Notes under the pieces: model-generated
What the model was told of the DNA's origin: nothing
Databases searched by the model: none
Seen by the model: the letters and a program-made list of their open reading frames with translations, nothing else
Part shown: positions 26,425-38,567 of the stretch, piece after piece
Position numbering within the stretch: the first letter of the stretch is position 1
How the letters are laid out: every line of letters starts with the position of its first letter
Assembly: GCA_947685225.1 (NCBI GenBank)
Contig: CANTUV010000033.1
Coordinates: 56,087,001-56,151,000 of the forward strand
Reading direction: 5' to 3'
DNA from: Garcia nutans
Taxonomy: Eukaryota > Streptophyta > Magnoliopsida > Malpighiales > Euphorbiaceae
Length of the DNA: 64,000 nt
Translations under genes and position numbers: made by a program

Positions 26425-28189
26425 GTAACTTCTGACTTCTCTTAATTTTGTTTTTATTGTTCTAACTATTAATTTTGTCTTGACTATTACAAGAATCCAT
26501 TGCAGTTTTGGATGTCACTTCTGATACTACTTGCATATCACTTCTTTTCTTGTAATTGAATGATAGAAAACTTAAAAACTATAGTGCAGATGCATTTTTT
26601 AGTTGATTAATTTCCACTGTATGCCAATTTTGACTAGATGCATAGAATTTAACCTAGTTTTTTTTTTGTGCAACTCATTTAATATGTTTAAGAAAAAGAT
26701 ATATAAAAGGTGTGCAATTGATTGCTGTAAGTTAGTTTGATTTATCTGTAAAATTAAATAATATCAATATTTGATTTTTGAGATGTCTTATACTGCTGCT
26801 TTTGTTCATTGCTCCTGTTAGATTATTGAAAGTAAATTAAGTATGAAGTTTGGCAACTCCTTTTTTTTTTGGGTTGCCGTAGTTTCTTGTCTTATGACAT
26901 GTTGGGTTTAGGAAATAAAAAATGTTAATTATTTCTGGTATTAGAATTCTTCAAGTTACATTTTTACAATTAATAAATTCTCTAACCTTAATCATTTTAG
27001 TTGTTTCTGTTAAATGAAACAAAAAAGGTTCAGCTAGTCTTAAATTGTCTCGTGTGTTTGTTTGGATGAAGCTATATGGAGTTTGTATATTACATGGCTT
27101 GATGCAGAACTAGTCAACCATCCAACATCTAATAAAACATATAATGTTATTGTAAGTTGGTTTAACTTTATATTTGCATGATTATACCAAATATCCTGAA
27201 CTTAGTGGCTATTCCCAATTGGATCAGTTGCTTCTAGTTTATCAATTAGCTCCATGAACTTTTGAATTAATAATAATTGTATCCACCAGGTTGAATGTGT
27301 AGATAACATAATGCTGAGGTAGCGAACGTGGCTAAGAGGAAATATCTTATCATTAGTTCTATTGTTGCCTTCAAAATTAACTGAATGTTGCCATTTCAAA
27401 TGTCTTACCCTGTGATGAAATCATGAAAATGACAACTAATTTGTTGTTTTTAAGGTGCCAAGTGGATATGATGATGGAAAGATTTTCCTACTTGGTCTTG
27501 TCCTCCTTAGAATGTCATTATCATCAACTATACTCACCTCTTCATCGTACTGAATAGATACATCTACTACCAATTGAATCATTTAAATTTGATTCAACTA
27601 GACTTTCATTCTCATTGTTATAATTAAAAGGTTTTTTACGCAATATATTTGGGGGGAGTTTTTGGCATAAAATAGTGTGGTCAAATTCAGTACATGGTCA
27701 AATTTTAATAAAATTATGCTAAAAGTATTTTTAAATTTTGGGGGTTAGGATGACCCTGGCCCCTGCTTTCTGTCATTGGGTCTTGATATTGTCCTTTCAT
27801 TATCTTTTTATGTTTTTTCTGTACCATCTCAGAAAAGGGTGGGAGGTGTATAATGTGGCTTTTTGTACTTATTCACGAGTTTTCAAAGTAGTACTTCAGA
27901 GAAGGGAGACGTCTTGGGTTTTGATGTTTGAAATATTACTTGGAAGATTTTAGTGTTGTGATGCTTAAGCATGGATGATATCACAGGATCAACATTAAAT
28001 ACTGTTTTTTTTTTATATAGTTCTCTAGAGTTTTCTTGATTTCTTCTGGTGGACCTTTCCTGCATTTAACTTTCTTTCTAAGTAAATTTTACTGTTCTGA
28101 GTGTTGTATTAGGTTGTTCACTGCATCTCTTACTGGAAGACATGTCTTTACTGTTTGTTAGCCTCTGACTTTTCATAGTTTGTTTGCAG
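26425..28189 (+). other. GCN1 intron 13
   Basis: About 1.77 kb, T-rich, with a foldback-type repeat copy at about 27085-27580 that recurs in intron 18. No conserved coding frame; it ends TTTGCAG before exon 14. Confidence 0.75.
27085..27580 (+). mobile_element. foldback/MITE-like repeat, copy A (GCN1 intron 13)
   Basis: Aligns in the same orientation with about 35123-35715. Shared landmarks are TTGATGCA, AGTCAACCATCCAACAT, GATTATACCAAAT, CTGAGGTAGCGA-type and TGGCTAAGAGGAAA, and AACTGAATGTTGCCATTT. The left part also resembles the reverse complement of the right end of copy B, pointing to long terminal inverted repeats. No coding sequence. Boundaries are approximate; copy A seems truncated on the right. 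Confidence 0.6.
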
Positions 28190-28449
28190 GGTCTACTAGG
28201 GTCTATGGGGTTGATGAGTTCAAATGTCTTTGAACAACAAGCAGCAATAAATTCACTAATGACATTGATGTCAATTACACCTAGAGATACCTATATGGAG
28301 TTCGAAAAGGTTTGTTGCTATTATATCTGATGTTTGATATGTAACTTTCCTGTATGATGGCCAATTATATCATCTTAGATAGCCTCAAGTCTTGACCAGT
28401 GCCTTCTCGTTGTCCTTTTCAGCACTTAAAAAATCTTGAAGATCGTCAG

Positions 28450-28943
28450 TGTTGGGATATTGAGGTGATTACCACTCTATTCCTTTAGACCAGATTAGTA
28501 AGAGAGCGAAAATAAATGCGGAATAATAACACAGAATTTGATAACGGAGTTCGGCCAATTATGCCTACGTCTCCGGAGCTGCTGCAGACTTCTATTAAGG
28601 AGAAAATACAATGTGTTTACAAACACTCACAACCCTCACTCAATTATGAACAAGAATTTTTCCTCACAAAATTCTCTCAAAGACACTCTCTTCTCTTTAC
28701 TTCTTCAATTTTTGAGGTGTATCTTCCAAATGAAGTGGATGGGTTTATATAGGCTTAAAAAACATGGGTTGGTGAAATTAGTCAATAAATTAGGCACCTC
28801 CATTTTTGACTTTAACAATTCCCCAAATTTAGGCACCTCCACTTTTGACAATGTCCTAAATTAGGCACCTCCATTTTTGACAATCCCCTTAATTAGGCAC
28901 CTCCATTTTTGACAAAAAATGGTTGGTGCCTACTTCTTTGACA
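28450..28943 (-). repeat. Copia-1 3' LTR
   Basis: 494 bp, starts TGTTGGGATAT and ends CTTTGACA. Contains four copies of a motif with GGCACCTCCATTTTTGAC near the U3 end (28787-28914) and a TATATAAA box (complement near 28744-28751). Short open frames here are LTR sequence, not genes. Confidence 0.97.
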
Positions 28944-29018
28944 ATCTCCCACTTGAAGACCGATTTCAATCTGTCTTCACATCTTGATCAATGCAACAGT
29001 TCTTCTACGACCTTGATA

Positions 29019-32000
29019 CTAGTGTAGGCCAACTGAAGCTGAGCACAGCTTCAGTTTATCAATAGTCACCGTCTTCGTCAACATGTCTGCCGGATTTTGA
29101 GTTCCACTAATCTTCTCAAGTTTCAAAATCCCATCTTCCAGAAGTGACCTGATAAAGTGATACCGCAACTGTATGTGCTTCGTTCTGGCATGAAAAGACG
29201 GATTCTTCGCTAGATGTATGGCACTCTGACTGTCACAATGCAAGATATTGTTTTCTTGCTTCTTGCCCAACTCCTCCAAGAAACCTTGGAGCCAAACCAT
29301 TTCTTTGCTGGCTTCCGTGACAGCGACATATTCTGCTTCAGTTGTGGAGAGAGCAACTATCTTCTGTAATTGAGAGACCCAGCTCACTGCGGTACCTCCT
29401 AGAGTATAGACATACCCTGTAGTGCTCTTTCTAACGTCAACATTTCCAGCTAAGTCAGCATCCACATAACCTGCTAGTGTCGTATCTCCACTTTTAAAAC
29501 AAAGCGCCTTATCTGTGGTACCTCGAAGATATCTGAGAATCCATTTGACTGCTTCCCAGTGTGCCTTGCCTGGATTATTCATGTACCTGCTAACAGCTCC
29601 CACTGCTTGAGCAATATCTGGTCTGGTACAAACCATGGCATACATCAAACTCCCAATTGCTGAGGCATATGGCACTTTCGTCATGTGTGCACGTTTCTCC
29701 TCCGTCTTCGGTGACTGTTCTTTGGAGAGTCTGAAATGAACACCTAAAGGTGTGCTCACTGATTTAGCATCTTGCATGTTGAATCTGGCTAGTACTTTGG
29801 TTATGTACTCAGCCTGTGATAACATCAAAGTCCCCGACTTCATGTCTCTCTTGATTCTCATTCCAAGAATCTGCTTTGCAGCACCCAGATCTTTCATTGC
29901 AAACTGTTTTGACAATTTCTGCTTTAAATTTTTAATCTCTTGCATGTCTGAACCTGCAACGAGCATATCATCGACGTATAACAATAAAATAATAAAGCTA
30001 TTGTCAAACTTCTTGATGTAGCAACAATGATCTGCTTGGCATCTTGTGAAACCGCTGCTGCTCATAAAACTATCAAACTTTCTGTACCACTGTCTAGGAG
30101 CTTGTTTTAGACCATACAAACTCTTCTTCAACCTGCACACTAGATTTTTCTTGTCTGCCTTAATGAAGCCTTCTGGTTGCTTCATATAGATCTCTTCCTC
30201 CAAATCTCCATGAAGGAATGCTGTCTTTACATCTAATTATTCAAGATGTAAATTTTCTGTGGCTACAATTTTCAATACCAGTCTGATTGTCGTAAGCTTC
30301 ACAACTGGAGAGAAAATTTCAGTATAGTCAATACCTTCCTTTTGTTGAAAACCTTTTACAACCAATCTTGCTTTGTAGCGTTTACTTCCATCATGCTCTT
30401 CTTTGATCCTATAAATCCACTTGTTGTGGAGTGCTTTCTTGCCTTGTGGTAGTTCAGCTAATTCCCATGTATGATTTGACATGAGTGAGTCCATCTCATC
30501 TTTCATGGCAGACTCCCACTTGATTGAATCCTCCACTTGTATTGCTTCATCGTAGCACTCTGGTTCACCATTGTCTGTCAGCAACAAGTAATGCAAAGAA
30601 GGCGAGTAACGTTGGATTGGTCTTGTAATTCTGGAGGAGCGCCTCAATTCCGGCATGCTTGGCTCCTCTACTTCAGGACTATTCTGAACATCATTTCCAG
30701 AAATATCCTCGAACTCAACAAATTCCTTATTTTCAACATCTATCTTGGAGCTATTTGATTCTGCATTTAATCTGTCTTTGTACATTACATTCTCATTGAA
30801 TATGACATCCCGGCTTCTAATGATCTTGTGATTTTCATAATCCCAAAATCGGTAACCGAACTCATCACCACCATATCCAACAAAGACACATTTGTTTGAC
30901 TTGGCATCCAATTTATTTCTTCCAGCAGAATCTATATGTATGTAAGAGATACAACCAAACACTCTTAAGTGTGAAAGGTTTACCTCTTTTTTGCTCCATG
31001 CTTCCTCTGGTATTTCACCATCTAAAGGTACTGAAGGCCCACGGTTGATTAGGTAGGCAGCGGTGTTGACAGCTTCAGCCCATAAATTCTTGGGCAAGTC
31101 AGCATGTATCCTCATGCTTCTGGCACGTTCATTCAGAGTTCTGTTCATGCGCTCAGCTACACCATTCTGCTGCGGTGTCATGGGAACTGTTTTCTCCATC
31201 TTGATTCCGCTGTTTGCGCAAAATTCTCTGAATCTTCTATCTCTGTACTCTCCTCCATTGTCAGACCTCAATCGCTTGACTTTCAAACCAGTTTCATTTT
31301 CTACCATGGCCTTCCATTTTCTGAATGTATCAAAGACTTCTGATTTCTTCTTCAGAAAATACACCCATACCTTTCTTGTTGAATCGTCAATGAATGTGAC
31401 GTAATACAATGAGCCTGCAAGAGATGGAATTGGAGACGGTCCCCATACATCGGTATGGACCAACTCTAATTTTTCTGCCTTGGGTGTCTTGCCAATCTTT
31501 GAAAAACTGACCTTCTTTTGTTTTCCAAAGATACAATCTTCACATAGGCCGACATCGATACTTTTCAGTTCCGGCAATTTTCCTTTTGACAAAAGCGTCT
31601 TCATCCCTTTCTCGCTCATATGGCCAAGCCTTTGGTGCCATAGGTTTGATTTTTCATCTGCATCTGCTACTGAAATAACATTCTCTAAGTTTGAGGTTAC
31701 ATAGAGAGTGCCAGTCTTCTTACCACGGGCAATGACGAGTGCTCCTTTGGTAATCTTCCATTCACCGCTTTTGAAGGTTGTACCATAACCATCTTCATCA
31801 AGTTGTCCTACAGAGAGCAAATTCCTTTTAAGACTAGGAATATGTCTCACTCCTTGCAGCTTCCAGGTATTCCCATTTGACAACTTTAATCGGACGTCCC
31901 CTTTTCCTACGATCTTTAAGGTTTCATCATCAGCTAGATGAACCTTCCCGAAATCACCATTGACGTAGTTCTCCATGATTTCTTGGCATGGGGTAGCGTG

Positions 32001-32864
32001 AAAAGATGCTCCAGAATCTAAAATCCATGATTCAATTGGACTGTTGACACTTAGAATCATGGCATCACCTGCTTCCTCGGTCACATTTGCAGATCCCTGT
32101 GCACCGCTATCTTTCTTTGGTGCTCGGCAATCTTTCTTAAAATGACCCTTCTTGCCGCAGTTATAACACTTGAAATCTTTCTTCCCCGATCTAGATTTGT
32201 CTCTTCTAGATTTTGATCTGCCACGATATGAACTTTTTTCTAAAGTTCTCCCTCTAGATTCTGTGTGTAAAGCTGAAGAGGTAGATGCTTCACCCAATTC
32301 TCTTCGTCGAATATCTTCACTCAACACCAGATCCCGAACATCATCGAATTTCAATTTGGTTTTTCCCGATGAACTGCTAACCGCTGTAACGGTAGCATTC
32401 CAACTATCTGGTAGAGATGATAAGAGAATCAAAGCCCGAATTTCAGCATCGAATTCAATTTCTACGGAACTCAACTGGGTTGTGATTGTGTTGAATTCAT
32501 TCAGGTGTTGGGCCACTGATGCCCCTTCTGCCATTTGCAAATTGAATAACCGCTTAATCAAATGAACTTTGTTTGAAGCTGATGGCTTTTCATACATGTT
32601 GGAGAGAGCCGCCATTACACCTGCTGTGGTCTTTTCTTTGGCGATGTTGAAAGCAACATTTCGTGATAATGTCAATCGAATAACTCCAAGGGCTTGTCTG
32701 TCGAGAAGATTCCATTCTTCATCCTTCATGCCTTCTGGCTTTATTCCTGAGAGAGGTTGATATAACTTTTTCTGGTACAGATAATCTTCAATCTGCATCT
32801 TCCAGAAGCCAGAGTCCGCACCGTCGAACTTTTCAATTCTCACTTTTCCTTCATCTGCAGCCAT
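29019..32864 (-). pseudogene. Copia-1 gag-pol polyprotein with one in-frame stop
   Basis: A single frame of 1,281 codons plus stop, starting at the ATG at 32864 (MAADEGKVRIEKFDG) and interrupted only by TAA at 30237-30239. In order: a gag region; a CCHC zinc knuckle (CYNCGKKGHFKKDC, about residue 233); aspartic protease LDSGAS (about 282); a pre-integrase H-x-RLGH motif (about 410); the integrase core with HTDVWGP and RSDNGGEYRD (about 472-540); RT beginning near WIYRIKEEHDGS, with YVDDM as catalytic centre; and RNase H with DADLAGN, TEAEYVA and CDSQSA. The stop replaces a Gln codon directly before LDVKTAFLHG, by a C-to-T change. Everything else appears whole, so the copy could still be moved in trans. 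Confidence 0.92.
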
Positions 32865-33040
32865 CGCTCCCACTCGAATCTGGACTCCTTTGGATCGTTT
32901 CTGACTATTTCTGCGAACCACCGTGTACTAGGACACCTTTATCGACAAATCGAAACTGCCGATAAAATTTTACTATTCACGAAATTCACTATTCACGTGA
33001 ATAGTAACTTTGCAAAAATTGACAGAATTTATCACCCAAA

Positions 33041-33052
33041 GCTCTGATACCA
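33041..33052 (-). other. Copia-1 primer-binding site
   Basis: The minus strand reads TGGTATCAGAGC two bases inside the 5' LTR, complementary to the 3' end of plant initiator tRNA-Met. Confidence 0.9.
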
Positions 33053-33054
33053 GT

Positions 33055-33548
33055 TGTTGGGATATTGAGGTGATTACCACTCTATTCCCTTAGACCAGAT
33101 TAGTAAGAGAGCGAAAATAAATGCGGAATAATAACACAGAATTTGATAACGGAGTTCGGCCAATTATGCCTACGTCTCCGGAGCTGCTGCAGACTTCTAT
33201 TAAGGAGAAAATACAATGTGTTTACAAACACTCACAACCCTCACTCAATTATGAACAAGAATTTTTCCTCACAAAATTCTCTCAAAGACACTCTCTTCTC
33301 TTTACTTCTTCAATTTTTGAGGTGTATCTTCCAAATGAAGTGGATGGGTTTATATAGGCTTCAAAAACATGGGTTGGTGAAATTAGTCAATAAATTAGGC
33401 ACCTCCATTTTTGACTTTAACAATTCCCCAAATTTAGGCACCTCCACTTTTGACAATGTCCTAAATTAGGCACCTCCATTTTTGACAATCCCCTTAATTA
33501 GGCACCTCCATTTTTGACAAAAAATGGTTGGTGCCTACTTCTTTGACA
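33055..33548 (-). repeat. Copia-1 5' LTR with TATA box and U3 repeats
   Basis: Same length as the left LTR and differing at two positions (near 33088 and 33362). The promoter reads from right to left: four repeats of the GGCACCTCCATTTTTGAC type at 33392-33519, then TATATAAA (complement of 33349-33356). This resembles the tandem enhancer boxes known in the U3 of Tnt1 retrotransposons. Confidence 0.95.
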
Positions 33549-33586
33549 GTCAGTCACATGATATGCTTTCAGAAAGTGATATCAAG

Positions 33587-34438
33587 GTGAATTTTCTTAT
33601 GTTCATTAAATTGATTTATTTTTTATTTGCGAAATGAAGAATTGATAACATTTTTCTTATTGATTGAAAAATTAATGCTGTTCACCGTTTTTGGTGGTAT
33701 ACCACTAAGTAGAAAAAATAGGAGATTAAAATTATGGTTGAGGGTGAGAGATGTCCTTTTCTTTCCCTCTTGCAAGATATTCAAACTGAGTTTTACCCAA
33801 CCTGCAGCATTGTTTCGCTACATGGGAGAAGTTGTGGGATAGGATATAAGTTGGTTGTCTCCTAAACTGAAAGGTGCCAATCCTTGAGTTGCGGAGATTA
33901 TAATTTCATTGTGAGGGGTTGCAAGTCTGTATCTTTAAAACTAATTTTGACAGTGGAAGTGTAGGCTTCTCCTCTTCCTTCGTTTATGCCAACTTGTGGA
34001 TACAGAAGACTCTAGACCCTCATGTCATTGGGCTGATTTAGTTGTATTTGGACCAATAAGTTTTCCTTTATAATTCATATGATTACTCTTCATATTTCTT
34101 GATACTGTTGGAAACTTCTGCTGATTACTTCTTTGGCATAAGTTGATACCTATTCTGTGGGCTTCAGTATCGAGTGTCCCTCCATTCTGCAATTATCAAT
34201 GCCCTTCAATGCTCTTCGTATTTTGTTCATTTTCTTTTTTTGATCTTGATTGCTATATTTGTATAGATATCAAAAAATGGTATGTCATAATGCTTTATAT
34301 CCCTGTTGTAACATGTTCTGGTCATGCTGCATACCCTTTTTCTTATTTGGCTATGGGGATGTATGCATATAGTATAATATTTTCCGCTACCAACATTTTT
34401 TTTTGACTCCTCTTTTTTTATTTTTTAATATCTTCCAG
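33587..34438 (+). other. GCN1 intron 15
   Basis: About 850 bp, starts GTGAATTT after exon 15 and ends TTCCAG before exon 16. No repeat or gene recognised. Confidence 0.8.
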
Positions 34439-35122
34439 ATTTTTCAAACTCCTGAAGGAGTGCTTTCCAGTGAACAAGGTGTATATGTTGCAGAGTCTGT
34501 TGCTGCTAGGAATACAAAACAGGCAAAAGGGCCGTTTCCGGATGTACGAGGACCAAGATGACGATGTATTGGTCATTTTTTTTTGTCCTGTTTTTATTTT
34601 ACCACCATTCTTATTTTTGCTTTCTTTCTCCTTTCTTGATATTTTTAAGGTAATTCATTTTTCTTCTTTATTGTCTTGTTTGATCTCAGGAGCACCCCAG
34701 TTCTAATCATTCCGTGAAGGGAGAACAAGCTGGTGTCACTTTTAGTCATTCTCTCAATAGAGAACCAGCTGGTGGAGGGAAAAAGGATGCTGGAAAATTA
34801 GCAAAGAAAGCTGGCATGTCAAATTTTTTTTTTTCTGTATATTGGTTGATTGCATGTTTTACTGTGTATTGATTTTGGTTGTTAAGACACATTTTTAGCT
34901 GTGTTATTTTACTTTTCTAGATAAAGGAAGGACTGCAAAAGAAGAGGCACGTGAATTATTGCTGAAAGAAGAGGCATTAGTACGTGAGAAGGTTTGGGGT
35001 ATACAGCGAAATCTGTCTTTGATGCTGAGGGTTCTTGGGGAAATTGCCCTCTCTAATCCCGTATTTGCTCATAGTCAATTGCCTTCCCTGGTTTGTTTCC
35101 CTTGACCGCCTTCTCATTGTAT

Positions 35123-35715
35123 GTGTATTACATGTCTTGATGCACAATTAGTCAACCATCCAACATGTAACAAAACAAATAATGCTGTTGAAGTTGGGGT
35201 AATTTTTTGTTGGCATGATTATACCAAATGTCCTGATATATGTGGCTATTCTAAATTGTATCCAGTGTTTCTAGTATTATCAATTTTCTTCATGAAATTT
35301 TGAATCAATAACAATTGTGTCCACCAGGTAGGAGGTGTGTTTAATTGTTAATGTGTAACTGACATGGCATGTTGAGGTAGCGAGCATGGCTAAGAGGAAA
35401 AGTCTTATTATCAACAGGCTCCATTGTTGCCTTTAAAACTAACTGAATGTTGCCATTTGAAATGTTTTCTTCCTCCTCCCCTCGACAAAATCATTGACAT
35501 GACAACTATTTTGTCATTTTTAAGGCTCCAAGTGGATGCAAAACTTTCTTACCCAGTCTTACCCAGACCTCGGAATGTCATAAGTGATATGGCATCCAGT
35601 ACACTCGTCTCCTATCTTACTGAGTGGATACATTTATTACCAATTCAGAAGTTCATGGAGGAAACTGATAAATTATACCTATTGGATAGAATTGGAATCA
35701 GCTTTTAAGTTTAGG
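35123..35715 (+). mobile_element. foldback/MITE-like repeat, copy B (GCN1 intron 18)
   Basis: The fuller of two copies. Its left arm (about 35240-35330) and the reverse complement of its right arm (about 35612-35710) align imperfectly over about 90 bp, sharing a TTCATGAA/TTCATGGA core and GTGTCCAC/TGGATACA flanks. That is the layout of a foldback or Mutator-like MITE with long inverted ends. Non-coding; no target duplication fixed. Confidence 0.6.
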
Positions 35716-36114
35716 ATTGTTGGGGTCATTGGAGCTTTTATTTTTATTCTTTTTACTTCTGATGCATTTGGAAACCTCCAGTTCACATGTATTGATTTCT
35801 GTTCTTTGATCCCAGTTTACAAGGTAGTTTTCTCAGGTCAACAAAGCAGCAATATTGCAGGCAGCTTTTTGTTGATTTTTATTTTCTGTTGGTCATTTTC
35901 ATCATATATATTAGCAATTGCTTCTTCTTTTATGAGCATTTTTTTTCCTCATGAATTTGATAATCATTTGTCCTAGATATGAATTATAGTTTCATGTGCA
36001 TCTTTTATAATCTTTTGATGTCTTATATCCCTTTTCTAATTTTTCCATAAATTTCAATGTTTTTTCTCCTTTGTGGCCCTAATGATTTTTCTTTTTTTTT
36101 TGTTGTGACATTAG

Positions 36115-38567
36115 GTTAAGTTTGTCGATCCTTTGCTTCGATCCCCTATAGTAAGTGATGTAGCCCATGAAACCTTGGTGAAGCTTGCCCGATGTACAGC
36201 TCAACCACTTTGTAATTGGGCACTTGACATTGCTGCTGCTCTACGGCTAATTGTCACTGAGGAACTTAGTCTTCTGCTGGATTTGATTCCAGCAGTTTGT
36301 GAAGGGGAAGCCAATGAAAGAGCATCCTTGGGTCTTTTTGAAAGGATAATTCATGGATTAACAATCTCTTGTAAATCTGGACCTCTTCCTGTTGATTCTT
36401 TTATTTTTGTCTTTCCAGTAAGTTTTTCTTGCTTTTTCTTTTGCAGCTAATCCATTTTGTGATCTAAATATTTGATTAACAAAAATATGATATTTTGCTT
36501 TCAGATAATGGAGTGCATTCTGTTATGTTCTAAGAAGACTGGACTTCATGATGATGTGCTTCCGATTCTCTATTTGCACATGGATCCCCAATTACCCCTT
36601 CCTAGACTTAGAATGCTATCAGTTATATCTCTTCCTCTTGATGCAAATATTTGATATCTAGACTTAATAGCATATTTTATGTTGCTTGCTATATTGTTTA
36701 CCTTTTGAATTTCAGGCTCTTTATCATGTTCTAGGCGTTGTTCCTGCTTATCAAGCACCTGTTGGAGCAGCCTTGAATGAATTGTGCCTTGGTCTGCAAT
36801 CAAATGAAGTTGCTTCTGTATGCTCTTTACATTTGCCTTGTTTCTTCTCCTTGTGATCAGTTAAAACTTTTTATTATCTCTAACATTAAATTTTGCAGGC
36901 TTTATATGGAGTATATGCAAAAGATGTCCATGTGAGAATGGCGTGCTTGAATGCTGTAAAATGCATTCCTGCTGTTGCTAGCCATTCTCTTCCTCAGAAT
37001 GTGGAGATTGCAACCAGCATTTGGATTGCTCTGCATGATCCAGAAAAGGTTAGGTCTGCCAACCGTATTCACTCTCTCTACGCATGATAAAGCAACTTTA
37101 TTTATGCCATATGTCTGAAGAGGTGCAATGTCCCACGCACCGGATATGTGCACAGGAGCTCAAAATAACAAATGAAAAGATTACTTCAGGCACAAGGCAT
37201 GGTAAATCGCTAGAAGTAGGTTGTGTACCATATTTATCCTATCCCAAAAGTAGGAAAACTTAAAACAAGGTGCCTTACATTTTGGAGACCAGGCTGACCT
37301 TTCTGATGGGTGTCCTAATATTTATCTTCCTTAAGACCAGCCAAAGAAACCAGGAACCAAATGTCCCTCTAGTATGGTATTGCACTAAAATCTCTCACAT
37401 TGTTAAGGTATTCAACAAATTCCAATGGAAATGAATACAGGAATCTACAGTCTTGAGCAATTTTAAATATTTAATAAGTGATTAATCACTTCTTTCCTGT
37501 CATTCTTAGAGTATAGTCTAGATGCATAGGATGCAAAAAATGCCACCTTAAGCAGTGCCTTCAACCCCATTCTTCTTTAATGCAAATCGTTTCACTGAAG
37601 GTTACTTTCTTTATGACTGCCAAGCTACCTTGTACCGTAAATATCTCATCTTTGGCAAAATATTTAAGGGAAATTGGATTAAGTGTCAAAACACAGCTCT
37701 CATATGGAGGCAGACTTCAACCATTTCTTATTGGATGTGACACTATACAGTGAAGAAAATGCTCCCAATGCTTTATTATCTACTCATCCGGATCAAACTT
37801 GGAGGTCAATTTCCATTTCAAAATTCAATAACCAAGCTTGTCTGCTTGTGGTTTATACTTTGTATCCTTCACTGTGATACTATATGACCTCTTTGATCAA
37901 ATCGTCTTTTAAATTAACTTCTTATTGAAATTTTACAGGATACTTTAGCTAGTTCTTCCACCGATCACTGATTCAGCCATCTTATGCATTGGCATATCCA
38001 CTACCAATTTTAGTTGTTTTTCTTTTTAGTTGCATGCATCTCGCATGCTTTATTACTGTTATGATTCTGTTGAGATATCTAATTACTCAGTGGGTCTTAT
38101 TGCTGCAAAAAATGCTGGGCTGTTGGTAATGATCAGATTTTGTTTATGCTTTATTCATGTGTGGTTTGCTTTGATGTTCTTGCCAGTGAAGCTATTTCAC
38201 TCAATATAACCTATTTTATTGATTTTGTTATTGATTTGTGATAAATAAAAGACAATAAAGGCACAAGTGACCATGTCTGTTTTTCATCACTTCATCAATT
38301 ATTTCAATTTGTTGGCTCTTGTTGTTATTGAAGAAATTCATTTGTTTGTTGGTTCTTGTCCTTATTAATGGAATTCATTTACTTCCGTCTTGATGTTTAC
38401 AGTCAATTGCTGAAGCCGCAGAGGATATTTGGGATCGCTATGGATATGATATTGGGATTGACTATTCTGGACTTTTCAAAGCACTTTCTCATATTAATTA
38501 CAATGTTCGTATGGCTGCTGCAGAGGCATTGGCTTCTGCTTTGGACGAAAACCCTGATTCTATACAG
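36115..38567 (+). pseudogene. GCN1: GCN1 exons 19-23
   Basis: Exons: 36115-36417, 36505-36621, 36716-36817, 36899-37048, 38403-38567, all whole codons (101, 39, 34, 50 and 55). They read VKFVDPLLRSPIVSD, then MECILLCSKKTGLHDDVLP, YHVLGVVPAYQAPVG, ALYGVYAKDVHVRMACLNAV and AEAAEDIWDRYGYD, all family-typical. No stop or shift was found. The exon 20 donor (TCA|GTTATA) is weak but sits at the conserved boundary. Intron 22 (37049-38402) has no recognisable gene; part of it (about 37090-37400) could be an old repeat remnant. Confidence 0.9.

Larger units (their letters stand above)
28450..33548 (-). mobile_element. Copia-1: complete Ty1/copia LTR retrotransposon inside GCN1 exon 15
   Basis: A 5,099-bp element with 494-bp LTRs (28450-28943 and 33055-33548) that begin TG and end CA, and a 5-bp target duplication GTCAG at 28445-28449 and 33549-33553. 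Coding runs on the minus strand, so the 5' LTR is on the right. Directly inside it is a primer-binding site TGGTATCAGAGC (complement at 33041-33052), matching initiator tRNA-Met. A purine-rich tract (complement of 28944-28955) precedes the 3' LTR. Domain order is gag, protease, integrase, RT, RNase H, which defines copia; protein resemblance is to the Tnt1 group. The LTRs differ at 2 of 494 positions, so the insertion is young. One in-frame stop interrupts the polyprotein. Confidence 0.97.
28190..35090 (+). pseudogene. GCN1: GCN1 exons 14-18, with copia in exon 15 and +1 shift in exon 16
   Basis: Exons: 28190-28309, 28423-28449 continued at 33554-33586 (exon 15, split by Copia-1), 34439-34565, 34690-34813, 34921-35090. 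Exon 15 without the element and one GTCAG copy is 60 bp and reads HLKNLEDRQ then SHDMLSESDIK, matching the family, so the insertion is plainly exonic. Exon 16 is 127 bp where 126 keeps the frame: after NTKQAKG an extra G in the GGG at 34529-34531 shifts out the conserved RFRMYEDQDD segment and leads to a stop within the exon. Exon 17 (EHPSSNHS...KLAKK) ends at CTG|GCATGT, a GC donor with poor consensus. Exon 18 starts DKGRTAKEEAREL, the charged stretch typical of GCN1, and is intact. Confidence 0.88.

Noticed and set aside
28516..28864. Two open frames (78 and 108 codons), repeated at 33121-33469
   Set aside because: They lie entirely inside the two identical Copia-1 LTRs, antisense to the element, and include the LTR promoter repeats.
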